Shown: piece by piece, positions 36,401 through 46,866 of the stretch | How positions within the stretch are numbered: the first letter of the stretch is position 1 | Layout: every line of letters begins with the position of its first letter | NCBI RefSeq assembly: GCF_000218685.1 | Contig: NW_006763293.1 | Coordinates: forward strand, 2,973,968-3,037,967 | Direction of reading: 5' to 3' | Source of the DNA: Serpula lacrymans var. lacrymans S7.9 | Taxonomy: Eukaryota > Basidiomycota > Agaricomycetes > Boletales > Serpulaceae | Length of the DNA stretch: 64,000 nt | Notes under the pieces: model-generated | The model's database searches: none | What the model saw: the letters and a program-made list of their open reading frames with translations, nothing else | What the model was told of the DNA's origin: nothing | Program-made: the position numbers and the translations under genes

Positions 36401-37926
36401 CGGCCTCTTGCTCCCTCAACATAGCTTGATGTTCCTCTTCTTCTTGTTCCTTTATCCTAGCTTGACGCGCCTCCTCATATTCCCTTATCCTATCCTGGAG
36501 TACAGCCTCCCTATCCCGGAGTACAGCCTCCTGCTTCCTTAACACAGCTTGGTACGCTTCATGCGCCTCAAGCTCGGCCTCTTGCTCCCTCAACATAGCT
36601 TGATGTTCCTCTTCTTCTTGTTCCTTTATCCTAGCTTGACGCGCCTCCTCATATTCCCTTATCCTATCCTGGAGTACAGCCTCCCTATCCCGGAGTACAG
36701 CCTCCTGCTCCCTTAACACAGCTTGGTACGCTTCATGCGCCTCAAGCTCGGCCTCTTCTTCCTTTATACGAGCCTGACGAGCTTGCTCTTCACGCATCTT
36801 CTGCTCGTTTAACCTAGATTGTTGAGCTTTATGCACTTCCTGCTCCTTCTTTACCCTAGCTTGTTGAACTTCACGTACTTCCTGCTCCCTCTTTATCCTG
36901 GCTTGTTGAGCTTCACGTGCTTCCTGCTCCCTCGTTATCCTAGCTTGATGCGCCTCACACGCTTCCTGTTCCTCCTTCGTGCGAGCCTGGCGGGCTTCAT
37001 GCTCTCCACGTGCCAATTGCTCAATTAAACTAGCTTGGCGGGCTGCCTCTTCGGCTGACTGCTCTCTTGCAGCTTTGTCGCCTGTCGCCAAATTTCCTCC
37101 AACCTAGAAAGGGGTTAGACAGTTCAAGTACATCGTGAAGGGGTCAATGGCATACCTCAATTTGAACATCATGGCGATACGGACAATTAGAGCCCCTTGG
37201 GCACGCACCAGCCTTCCACGCTCGACAGGCGCTTTTGCGTTTGTGAGGTGTGCGATCTGAACTCGACTTGTTTCCTGGAATAGAAATGACTGGGGCGGCT
37301 ATCTGTGGCAGAGGAGGCGCAGAGGGAGGTGCGGGCGGCAGCTCGGCGTTCTGCAACTGTGGAGGGTCAACAAGTTGCTCTTGTTTCTGTTTGCCTGAGC
37401 GCTGATTGTGGCGTTGACGAGGAGGTCGATTGCGCTGTGCATCTGCGCCAGGCTTTGGAGTGGGAATGGACGAAGTATTCTGAGACCCAGATATTCTAAC
37501 GTGTGACATTCCACTGACTGATGGGAGACTTACCTGAGGACGTAGGTCTACATTGGGTGTGCCTTCTGGGATGGGTTCGACTAGGGTGGCTACAGGCGGT
37601 GGAGGAAGTGCTGGTGGTTGCGACCCGTCAGCACGCTCTGGCTGTGAGACTGCCGGTGTATGCGCGTTCTGTCGTTGGCGTCTGTGATTGCGTGAAGCAT
37701 TTGCCCCAGATTTGGCAGCACTGGTACCAGTGGAAGGCGTGGATGATGGAACACGCTAAAATCCAACGTATCAGAATGTGGCATTTCCTGACAATGAACG
37801 TTGGACAATCACCTGAGACAGCTCATGACTACGCTTGCAGTTTGCTCCAGAACGACATTTGCCTTGGATATAGAGGCGGCACTGCTCGCGGTCTTTGGGG
37901 AGGTTGGCGGTGCCACTGACGCTCAT
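33486..37926 (-). CDS. RBR-type E3 ubiquitin ligase with CCCH fingers, coiled coils and CaaX end
   Basis: Exon 1 (start 37926) gives MSVSGTANLPKDREQ then a CCCH finger C-x7-C-x5-C-x3-H (CRLYIQGKCRSGANCKRSH). A later exon holds a second finger of the same spacing, CRAWKAGACPRGSNCPYRH. About 400 residues of Glu/Gln/Arg/Ala coiled coil follow. RRM-like segments begin TVRVKNLPLDASEEE and SIKINNLPWSVTEQD. A KH-like stretch leads to RING1 (CPICYDDVSSPVLLGCGHIYC), an IBR with CPSCFSSVCAACHDD, and the Rcat RING2 with KCPQCDVLIEKLEGCN. A second coiled coil ends in CTIM, a CaaX motif. The RRM/KH-RBR part resembles the C-terminus of plant DEAH11/12 helicase-RBR proteins, here without a helicase. RBR enzymes pass ubiquitin through a Cys in Rcat. 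Substrates are unknown. Confidence 0.88.
36404..36751 (-). repeat. 174-bp in-frame tandem duplication within the RBR gene
   Basis: Two adjacent copies of 174 bp (58 codons), starting near 36404 and 36578, encode the same block of coiled coil (EAHEAYQAVLREQEAVL and onward). They differ at only about one visible base, CTTCCTTAAC against CTCCCTTAAC, which suggests a recent duplication. Confidence 0.9.
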
Positions 37927-38902
37927 GGGAGTTGGGAGTGTAGACGTTAGTAGTGCGTGAGCGCTACTTGTGAGCCTTTAAACCAACCAGCCAGTAGACA
38001 GACCGAAAAGGGATATCGTCTTTGTAGGTCAAAGGCATACCCATTCATTCATTGGCAGACGCCCAGAACCTGTGTTCAGTTTAAGGGTCAATAATCAATT
38101 GTGCTCGATGCCTTCCTCTCCAAATTCAACTGAAAAGCACGAAAAGAAGAATAAAGTATGATAGAAATGTTAACCCCTGGAAGCCGTTGAATACATAAGT
38201 ACAGTAACTGACGGTGATTTCTCTCGTGGTTTCTTCTAAATAAAGAATTTAAAGAAATGGACGAAAGCCGCGCAGTTTCTAAGTTTTCGTCTCAAACTCT
38301 ATATCCAAATCAGGAAATTATGATCGCGCTTGCCTCGTTTTCTCCTGCTCTTCACGAAGACCACTATTCACATCGTTTGCAATGCCTTGTACCGTTATTG
38401 GCGTTTTCAAGGTCATACCCATCTACCGACGGACAAACAATCATATCGAAGCTGATAATGACCAAAGCGATGTTTTGCACGATACCAGCTGTGACGACGA
38501 CAGCGAAATCACGTTTGGATGATGACATCGACCAGAAAAGCGGACAACTATCGCAAGGCCAAGGATCCGCGTCAGACGGTCTAAATGTCGGCACGGTCTG
38601 CCCAGGCTTTTTCCAAATCTGACCTTGAAAGAGGAGGGCCAGGTGGTAATGCTGGCTTATGGATATGTAGCTCCAGAAAGCTACGAAGCCTAAGGTCTAA
38701 GGCCCGGGGCGGGAGCACAGTCTTGGCAGAGAACTTCGATACTTGCATGCATGAGTTTCCACGGACTCTTCCTGTATCTACCAACGTTCATCTGTTTTAT
38801 GACAAGAAACAAAGAAGTGAGAGGTGATCTTTTGATTCAAAACATGGTCTCTATGGGGCAATATCTTATAAGTATTCTTCTTCAATAGGCTCCTAGGACT
38901 GT
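37927..38902. other. Intergenic region between RBR gene and ABC relic
   Basis: It contains the RBR promoter side. Plus-strand frames at 38257-38622 and 38585-38827 show no family. A 33-bp sequence at 38294-38326 recurs in diverged form at 47896-47928. Confidence 0.4.
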
Positions 38903-40684
38903 TCACTCTGTTTCCTTCTTTTTAGACTCGGAAAGAATATCCTCCAAAGAGATGGATGAATGATCGCACATTTCTCTGAAAATGCTGTTGGGCGTAGAAT
39001 AGAGTGTACTAGGCGTGTCGAATTCCTAGAACAATCATTCAGTACAGCAGTGATGAGGAATAAGTAACGAATATTTACAACGACGCGGCCGCCATCGAGC
39101 ACGCAGATTCTGTCGTACGAGATGATAGTACGTAGACGATCTGACGAAAAAAAACATAAGTTGTAAAGCCCAACAACGGCCAAGTGAAGACACTGTAGGA
39201 ACAGAATTCAAGGACAGGACAATCTTGTGTATTGCTCGTATGTATCAGTTTTATAATCAACGGATGCTGGTGAATAGTTAAACAAACGGAAGACATCAAA
39301 TATTGGGAGAGCATACCCGTTGCTTCGTCTAGAATGAGCACTTTCGTATCGTTGACTAAAGCCTGTGCTAATGACACTAAGGATCGCTGCGAGACAGAGT
39401 TACAGGTTCAGTATCGATCCTGGCCATCCAAACTAGATAGAGATCACCTCTCCGGCCGAAAGATTGCTACCGTCCTCGTCTATGTGGCTGTCTAGAGTGA
39501 ATCGAGCTTCTGGAGTCTTTTCGTCGTGTACATTTTCAGACTGTGATTCCTTCGACTGTTCGACGAGATGTGATCGCTTCAATGCATCCCAGAGCTGGGC
39601 GTCATCGTACAACTCAAAAGGGTCTAAGTTCGACCCCAATGTACCAGAAACTAAATAAATAATGAGATCACTAGAAAACGGAACCAAATAGATCTCACAT
39701 AAGAACTACAGGGGATACAGCTCATCAGTCAATATACAACAGGCGTCAAATTGTAAAACAAACTCACAGCTTCCTGAGGAATGATAGAAAGCCCACTCCT
39801 CAATTTTGTCAGACCCACAGTGGATATATCAACACCGTCAATTGCTATAGAACCAGATATTAATTCCACAATACGGAAAAGGGCTGTCATGATTGACGAT
39901 TTTCCAGCACCAGTGCTAAAACAAGATTAGATAAATGGTGCAATGGATAGAGAACATCATACCGGCCAACAATCCCTACCTTCTCTCTAGGTTTTATCGA
40001 GATTGACAGACCCTTTAGAACAGGAGGAAGTTCAGGACGGTACTTCAAAACCACATCCTTCAATTCCACTTGGCCTTCCGAAGGCCATGAAGCAGGCAGT
40101 ACACCATCATCGAGCTGATGGGGAGACTCCTGCTCTTCTTGGTTAGCATAGTATACGATACGCTCCACCGTGTTCATGTTGTTCTCTACATTCGCGGTCA
40201 AGTGACACTAAACATCTAAGAGAGTTCAGAGTGAACATATTAAATGAATAACTAAAAACTATACGCACTTGATTAACTGACAGAACGAAAGATAATATCA
40301 CGCCAGTCTGGGCGGGAGAAATGCTGAACTGCGTAGTCACAGCAATTAAGGCGACGATGAAAGTGAGGATTATACCGAGGAAATCGAGACGCATGCCAAA
40401 CCATCTCTGAAAAAATGTGTTAGCAGTTAGTTCACTTTTTGAACGTAATCACACTCGCCTGGTTTGTTACTGTAAGCCAATATGCACTTTAAACCGTGTA
40501 TTGTATCAGAAGGGCATACCTAAAGCAGTAACAACAAAGTTTATGCCTTACCGATTCTCAATATCTATGCGTTTCTCATTTTCAGCTTGGAAACGCGCAA
40601 TTTCACCATATGCTCTGATGGTGGTCCGCATCAGCAATACGAACTGTGACAATACTTTATCAAGCTCAGGCAAATATCTACGCT
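38903..40684 (-). pseudogene. Truncated ABCC (MRP/Yor1-like) transporter relic
   Basis: Only the C-terminal part of a multidrug-resistance type ABC transporter remains: the end of TMD2 (TIRAYGEIARFQAENEKR, AYWLTVTNQ, RWFGMRLDFLGIILTF) and NBD2. NBD2 shows VENNMNTVERIVYYA, Walker A VGIVGRTGAGKSS (split by an intron), SIIPQEAFLFSGTLGS, signature NLSAGERSL, Walker B VLILDEAT and a C-terminus ending SESKKKETE. The first half is missing; sequence above 40684 is unrecognisable. The D-loop exon ASVDYKTD soon hits a stop, and the H-loop His can only be reached by frame changes plus a 37-nt intron, shorter than any other here. A 7-nt exon lies at 39699-39705 and a GC-AG intron at 40407-40458. It borders a transposon island and is best read as a decaying gene. 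Confidence 0.8.
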
Positions 40685-41138
40685 TTCAGCACCACCTTCT
40701 GGTTACTGGTTTTTTAAAAGACTTCGTAAATCCTATCTTGTAGTATCCGTCATAAACAATCTTACCTTGAATTATGTAGATTTAGCTTTGCGTATCACCT
40801 AGTGAAAGTATTGTAATATAGAAAAATATGTTCGCTATGGCACTATAAGTCATCATATTGACATACTTCGACAAAGCCTAATCAGGTTTGGACAAGTATT
40901 CACACCTTTGGAATCGCTTTCTTGATGGCTGGTTGTTTGAAAGACATGACAATATTGTCATACATTCACTATCGGTAAACATCCTGTAAGTGGATTAATT
41001 AGCTTTATATTTGTACGATAGCTGAAACGTGGATTACAATGGGATAACATACATATCATTTATCACAAAGTTTCTATGCTTGGGAAGCCTTTATAAAGCT
41101 ACAAAACTTTGTCAGCAGTTACCATTCCAAGTATTATT
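40685..41138. other. AT-rich decayed sequence
   Basis: It would correspond to the missing membrane domain of the ABC gene, but no homologous peptide can be read in any frame. Confidence 0.35.
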
Positions 41139-41350
41139 TGACAAAACCAGATAAACCCGGTCTCTGCCGAAGCAGCAATTGTTCTCCATGGAGCATAGCC
41201 ACCACTCCATGGAGTAACTATTGTTCTCCTAGGAGTCATTATACTGTAGCGAGTAGCACCTCCGACTATAAGTAGTAGGGGGTTTAGTATAGGAATACCT
41301 CAGTCGTTTCTATAGCCTATCGGGCAGCGGCTGAGTTTCACTTAGGTTTA
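41139..41350 (+). repeat. LTR-like repeat, copy A (intron-less)
   Basis: It begins TGACAAAACCAG and shares about 200 bp with copy B at 42169. It contains three 10-bp palindromes (41184, 41205, 41226), a TATA-like CTATAAGTAG near 41265 and a leader ending GCGGCTGAG directly joined to TTTCAC. The 3' limit and target duplication are not clear. Confidence 0.7.
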
Positions 41351-41748
41351 TTATTGTTTATTCTGTACTGCCAAGCTCTTCAAGGCTCGAGCATAGTTTC
41401 CAGCTTTCACCAAACAATGAACAAATACCCGCATGACTATGATTTTATAGGAATAGAAAATATTTGCCTTCGGTGTCAATCGAAGAAAACCTGACACATC
41501 AGTAAAAGTCAAAGTTACTTTGGTTGTATTAGACAGCTTAATGTTACTTTTAAGCTAGATCAAGCTGACAAAGGTGACAAAGTCAACCTAAGATCAAACT
41601 TGCTTGACTTCAAGGTCTACTAAGGTACCCAGAAAAGTATCAAGTTTCATAAGAGAAATCAACATATTTGATTACAACAAAAGTAAAACCAAGTGCCCGC
41701 TAAGACAAAAACTAAGTGTAATAAAATTTACAAGGCAAAAATAAGAGA

Positions 41749-42060
41749 TCAGGAAGCTATTCCGAAAGCATGGTGATCAATAAATTTATTGACATAGTAG
41801 GCATGGAAAGCATCAAGGGAATTGGAAAAGGAAAGTTCTCTGGGCATGAAACAATCACCATAAATTGGGAGTAAATGAGCAGCCCGCAAAATGCAATCAA
41901 CATGTATAAATTTGACGGCTGGATAGCCTTCTTCATTGACATCTTGTTGAACCATCCATAAGCCAGTCAGTTCATCTGGGTGATCAGCAATGTGTGAGAA
42001 CCACTGAATCAGTGCGCATGGATAAAATATCCCATCATATACAAAAAAAAAGAGGTGAAC
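41749..42060 (-). pseudogene. Plavaka/KDZ-type transposase C-terminal fragment
   Basis: The minus-strand frame reads YPCALIQWFSHIADHPDE, then TGLWMVQQDV, HVDCILRAAHLLPIYGD and NKFIDHHAF before the stop at 41749. This is the characteristic C-terminal end of the Plavaka (KDZ/CACTA-like) transposases that are abundant in agaricomycetes. Only about 100 residues survive and the catalytic part is absent, so it is a dead fragment. It lies between repeat copies A and B. Confidence 0.75.
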
Positions 42061-42168
42061 TCAAACAACATCAAGTCCTCGCATTGCAAGAGCAGTGGGG
42101 TCACGTTCAACAAACACACAGTCATAGCGAGAAGGACCACCCCGCCATGATGGACACGCTCAAATTGT

Positions 42169-42445
42169 TGACAAAACCAGATAAACCCGGTCTCTGCCGA
42201 AGCAGCCATTGTTCTCCATGGAGCATAGCCACCACTCCATGGAGTCACCATTGTTCTCCTAGGAGCACAATTGTACTCCTAGGAGTCATTATACTGTAGC
42301 AAGTAGCACCTCCGACTATAAGTAGTAGGGGGCTTAGTATAGAAATACCTCAGTCGTTTCTATAGCCTCTTGGACAGCGGCTGAGGTATGTTACATTACA
42401 TTTATTAGAGATCACCTTAAACTAACATCAATTGTAGTTTCACAT
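42169..42445 (+). repeat. LTR-like repeat, copy B (contains a 52-nt intron)
   Basis: It shares the copy A sequence from TGACAAAACCAG to GCGGCTGAG. It has four palindromes (42214, 42235, 42256, 42276) and the same TATA-like box. After GCGGCTGAG it carries GTATGT...CTAAC...TTGTAG (42386-42437), which copy A and partial copy C lack, and then resumes with TTTCACATAGG. Confidence 0.75.
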
Positions 42446-42458
42446 AGGTAAATAATAA

Positions 42459-42512
42459 AGTCGTTTCTATAGCCTTTTGGGCAGCGGCTGAGTTTCACAT
42501 AGATTTATTAGG
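42459..42512 (+). repeat. Partial third copy (C) of the 41-42 kb repeat
   Basis: It repeats TCGTTTCTATAGCC through GCGGCTGAGTTTCACAT without the intron of copy B, directly downstream of copy B. Confidence 0.7.
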
Positions 42513-44397
42513 TTATGAGCCCTGGTGTGCAAAAGCAACGCAGGAAATAATTCTTATTTGAAACGGAAACCTCGGAACCGTTGTCGATGATGAGAACTGC
42601 TGTTAGAAAACCACACACAAAAACAAACTAACACACAATCCTCCCAGATTCCACAGAACTTGTTTATGGGCTTTGCCTCCTAGAACAGTGGAGTGGTCTG
42701 GTTGTTTGTGGGGTGGTACATATAAGGATCCTTCAAAGTAAAACCCAGAGATGTATGAGTGTGGGTTTTGAGGAGGAGGGATAGTTGAATTGATAGAAGA
42801 TAGGGGCTTGGTGACGAGTATAGATGAGCACTACCTTGCTAATCGTAGCACAAGGTAGGTTTGAGAATGACAATATGACGAGGTTCCCAGTGATAGCAGG
42901 CTCCTGACGCACAGACTGTAGTGCTCAGAAGGACTCTAATTGAAAGGGATGACAATGACTTCAAAAGTGGGAAGTGACGATGACAGCAGTTGACAGTGGT
43001 AGAAGTGGGAAGTGTTGTGACCACACTGGATCACAAGTAGCAGAGTAGTGAACTTGAGAGTAGAGAAGAAGTCTGGATTGGAGTTCTTGTTCTTCTTTTT
43101 ACAAGGTAAAATACAGGGGTTTATATAGTAAAAGAAAAGTAGGCTATGCACAGTATAGCTGTGCAAAAAGAATGAGAAAGAACATGAAGGAAGGAATGTA
43201 TGCTGATGAATCCTGCGTAGGTAGTACAGGATAAGATTGTCAAAAAAAGGAAAAGAAAGAGATAGAACGATGAATGCTGTGAGTAATGTCACAGGTTTGT
43301 ACAGCCATAAAGTAAAGTCCAATAGCAAAAAGAGAGCAGGAAAATCATGATGTCATGGGAAGATGCAGTAAAAAAAGGGCAAGGCAAAACACTATCAGTA
43401 TCAACACAGTTCCTTTATTGTCAGTCAGACATTCTAAAAAAATATGTGTCCATAAAAATGATTCAAAAATCAAAAATAATTGCACTGTAAATGAATGTTC
43501 TGCTGAAGAAAAAGAAACTGGAGCCACCGGTCCACCACCTAGTCCAAATCCGACAGTTCCATGGCCTTACCAATGGACTGGTTGTGTTGGACCACCTGAT
43601 CAAACGAGGGAGGGAGAGGAGTAGTTCCAATTTGGAACAAGTGAGTCTCGGGCAGCGTGTGGTAGGTGTAGCTGTAGCGAAGACGATGGACAAAAGATAA
43701 GTGTACCCAAGTGAATGGGACAGCGATGAACATGGGCAACGCAAGGGATGAACCTTCTCCAGCTCAAAAATTACCCACCCACGCTCCAACCAGGCAAGAC
43801 GAGCGACCGATGTTTTGATAGTATATGATGGTAGATCGATGTCATAAAGATGGACCTGTTGCCCTATTTGAACCGGCTGCTGGGGCTTTGCTGATATCAG
43901 CAGTGGCACGTGGTAGTCAACGGATCGGCGACGGAAGCGGATAGGAAGTGGTGACATCAGAAATGGTGGGGGTGCAAATAAAATGAGGAGGAGGAGGGTG
44001 GAGGTGACGGAAAAGTGGATTAGAATGGGGATCCAGAAACGACCGTCAGGTGAGAATAAAAAGGAGAGGAAGGGGCCCATGGTGGGGCTAGGCAAAGGAA
44101 GGGGAGTAAGGGAAACGACAAAAGCGAGGGCACAATGCAATGTGTAGCCAGTGGCGATGCGAAAATTTGCCCAAATGCCGAAATACGGAAAGTACCGGAT
44201 GGAAAAGCAAAGGTGAGCGTGACTGGATTGCCTAATAGAGGTGGTGCTGATCAGCCACAAGCTCGAAAAGGGCAATATTAATTAATATTCCACGTGGCAC
44301 TGTGCCTGTGTGGCGCAAAGGCGAGTCTTTTGAATATTCACTTCATTATTGACACCTGTCCATGCTACCAATCAACTTTGGTGCATGACAGCGCGTA
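42513..44397. other. Transposon-derived region, mostly unassigned
   Basis: On the minus strand a TATA-like CTATATAAACCCC near 43117-43129 looks like a transposon promoter, possibly an LTR, but no second copy is in the window. An uninterrupted 270-codon minus-strand frame at 43463-44275 is rich in Pro, Leu and Ser and contains GQQVHLYDIDLPSY. I do not recognise it and give it low weight as a gene. Confidence 0.35.
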
Positions 44398-44721
44398 GAC
44401 CGGCCCAGACCGGTCGTAGTCACCCAGCAAGGTGAAGAAGAGTTCGAAGTCGAACAAGTGGTGGACGCACGCTTGAAGCGTGGACAATTAGAATTCTTAG
44501 TCCTATGGAAGGGCTATGGAGACAAGGACAGAATGTGGGAACCAGAAGCCCATCTGGAAAATTCCCGCAATGCTGTTCACAAATTTTATTCTAAGAATCC
44601 CTCAGCTCCTAGAAAGCTTAGAGCCATGGATTCTAAACTTTTTAATTCCCTTTTTCAACCTATGCCCGAAAGTTTTACCACTACCTCCGGTATTTGGTCC
44701 CGCCTGAAAGTCGAGCCTTAG
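44398..44721 (+). pseudogene. Ty3/gypsy chromodomain end of a polyprotein
   Basis: The frame shows PVVVTQQGEEEFEVEQVVD, then LEFLVLWKGYGDKDRMWE and a typical AHLENSRNAVHKFY end. This is the chromodomain at the C-terminus of chromovirus-type Ty3 integrases, which in living elements directs insertion into chromatin. Nothing of the integrase core, RT or gag is readable upstream. It stops at 44721, 11 bp before an LTR beginning TGTTACGATAACAC, the expected arrangement. Confidence 0.82.
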
Positions 44722-44731
44722 AGGGGGGTAG

Positions 44732-45145
44732 TGTTACGATAACACATTTTTGGACCTTTAATTTTTATTCTCCTCTTTAACCTTTTACTGTAGTTTTCAC
44801 ACTCCGTGCCATGTGGCACTTTCCCTTTTATTCAAACTCCCCTTTCTTGTGCGGCGCTGCCCTTCCTTCTATTTTAGATACAAGTCTCTCACACAGTGGA
44901 GCTGGTCACACGGGCTGCACCCTCTGACATCATCAGCCACTGCTTTTAATAACTGTACAGTACATAAGTACAAACACTCTGTATTAGTATATATACCTCA
45001 ATAGATCCAGGAGACTCCTCAGCGAGTCCTTCTGTTGTTTACCCACAACTAACTTGGTCCTACCTAAGGGGTAACCACTCCCTCATCATTACCTTTACAG
45101 TTGGTTCTAGTTGTGCGCCAGAGTGACTAACTCTTAGTTGTTACA
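44732..45145 (+). repeat. 3' LTR of the Ty3 element
   Basis: About 414 bp, beginning TGTTACGATAACAC and ending TTAGTTGTTACA. It has a TATA box near 44988 (GTATATATACC) and lies just after the chromodomain frame and a G-rich tract (GAGGGGGGTAG), as expected for a polypurine tract. A second copy is at 45509-45923. The 5' LTR is not in the window. Confidence 0.85.
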
Positions 45146-45404
45146 GGGACAGTGGTCTCAAAAGTTGCGTGCGGCACACGTGGGAGCACATTTTTTTGCT
45201 TAGTTTCACTTGCATGGTTTTCAGTTAGCAGCAGAGCAGGTACTGAGTAGTAACGGGTGCAGTGAAAGTTGCAGCCACACTGAAAATTCTCATGTTTATA
45301 AGGACAAACAGCACAAGTTCACTGACTTCTGACTAAATAAAATTTAATCACTTAACTATATTATTATTACTCAAAAGATAGTGTGGAGTAGCTCAGTCAA
45401 GAGC

Positions 45405-46790
45405 AGTGGAATGCTTTTGATACCATCATAAGGTCAATCTATTATAATTGGGGAATAACTTGCTTTATTCACAGTGCTGAAGGTAAGAGAAAAACATATC
45501 TCTGTAATTGTTACGATAACACAATTTTCAAACCTTTCCTTTATTTTCATTCTCCGCTTTAACCTTGTACTTTAGCTTTCACACATGGTGCCATGCGACA
45601 CTTCCCTTTTGTCCAAACTCCTCTTTCTCGCGCCGCATTGCCTTTCTTCTTATTTTAGACACAACTCTCTCACACAGTGGAGCTGACCATGCAGACAAGG
45701 CCCCATGATATCATCAGCCACTGTCTCTATCAACTGTATAGTACACATGTACAAACAACCCTGTAGTAGTATATAAACTCCAATAGATCGAGGAGACTCC
45801 TCAGTGAGTCCTCCTGTTGTTAACCAACAAACTCTCTGCAGCTCAAGGGGTAACCACTCCCCATTCACTACCCTTATAGTGTGTTCCTGTGTGCGCCAGA
45901 GTAAATAACTCTGGGTTGTTACAGTAATACAATTGCCACTGCTGCTTGAGCAAGAGATAATCATAATGTTGTTCTATGTGTAGCATCCTCTGAGATTGAA
46001 TCCCTGCTCTTGGAGGGTGGCTGCACAGCTCATTCACACTTTGGAATCCCTATTCCTGTACATGAAACATCCACATGCAGGATTCCAAAAAACTCTGACC
46101 TCCATGAGGTATTGAGACATACTAGAGTTATAGTCTGGGATGAAGCACCAATGCAACACTGTCATCGGATTGAAGCATTAGATTGTACATTGTGGGACAT
46201 TTTGGATAATCAACTTCCATTTGGAGGCATTATAATGGTCTTTGGAGGGGACTTCCGCCAAACAACACCTGTTGTTCCAAGAGGGTCAAGGCAACACATT
46301 ATTTCTGCCTCTCTTAGAAAGTCACGACTGTGGACAAATATCCATGTCTGCTATCTCACACAGAACATGTGCCTGAACCGTACTCCAGAAAGTGAAGCCT
46401 TTGCTAGCTGGCTCCTGGATGTTGGTGGTGGTCGTGGAATTGTAGGAGATGGAACTATTGAGCTTCCCGTCAATATGCTTATGCCAGAAAACACCATAGA
46501 CTCATTAGTCAACACTACCTATCCTGGAATTGCAAATGGAGACCAAGATGACCATTATTTTCTCCACCGCACCATCCTCTCTGCAAAAAATGATGCCATT
46601 AGTGACCTTAATTCAGCAATCCTCACAAAATTCCCTGGAGAAGAGTCAAGTATTTGGCCTTCTTGAAGTGCACCTCAAACTTAAAGCTGGATGTCCACTT
46701 ATGCTCCTCCGCAATATTGATCCCCTAAATGGACTCTGTAATGAAACACACATGATTTTGATAAAGATGAAGAGAAGAGTATATCACAAC
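45405..46790 (+). pseudogene. Helitron Pif1-like helicase fragment split by a solo LTR
   Basis: Before the LTR the frame reads WNAFDTIIRSI and then the P-loop region AEGKRKTYLCN (motif I, degenerate from GxGKT). After 45928 it continues TIATAA, a stop, VASSEIESLLLEGGCTAHS, Walker B VIVWDEAPMQHCHRIEAL, FGGIIMVFGGDFRQTTPVVP, CYLTQNMCLNR and, further on, KAGCPLMLLRNIDPLNGLCN. These are the Helitron Pif1-type helicase motifs in order. A stop codon, a lost Gly in the P-loop, the LTR and an internal gap around 46660 show it is inactive. No Rep domain is in the window. Confidence 0.85.
45509..45923 (+). repeat. Solo LTR (Ty3 family) with GTAAT target duplication
   Basis: It is 415 bp, TGTTACGATAACAC to GGTTGTTACA, the same family and orientation as 44732-45145. 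It is flanked by GTAAT at 45504-45508 and 45924-45928. The Helitron helicase frame continues across it once one GTAAT copy is discounted. Confidence 0.92.
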
Positions 46791-46866
46791 ACAATGGGAT
46801 CCGCACCCGTGTACAGTGATTCTGGACCTTCTGGGCATGCAACCAATCAGTATGCTTTCCAAGTAC

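Noticed and set aside
41139..42445. Copies A and B as the two LTRs of one element with the Plavaka fragment as its interior
   Set aside because: The interior encodes a DNA-transposon fragment, not gag-pol, no matching target duplications are seen, and the copies differ by an intron; independent insertions are more likely.
43463..44275. 270-codon minus-strand open frame as a real gene
   Set aside because: Low-complexity hydrophobic and proline-rich content, no recognised domain, and location in transposon debris; kept only as an unassigned stretch.
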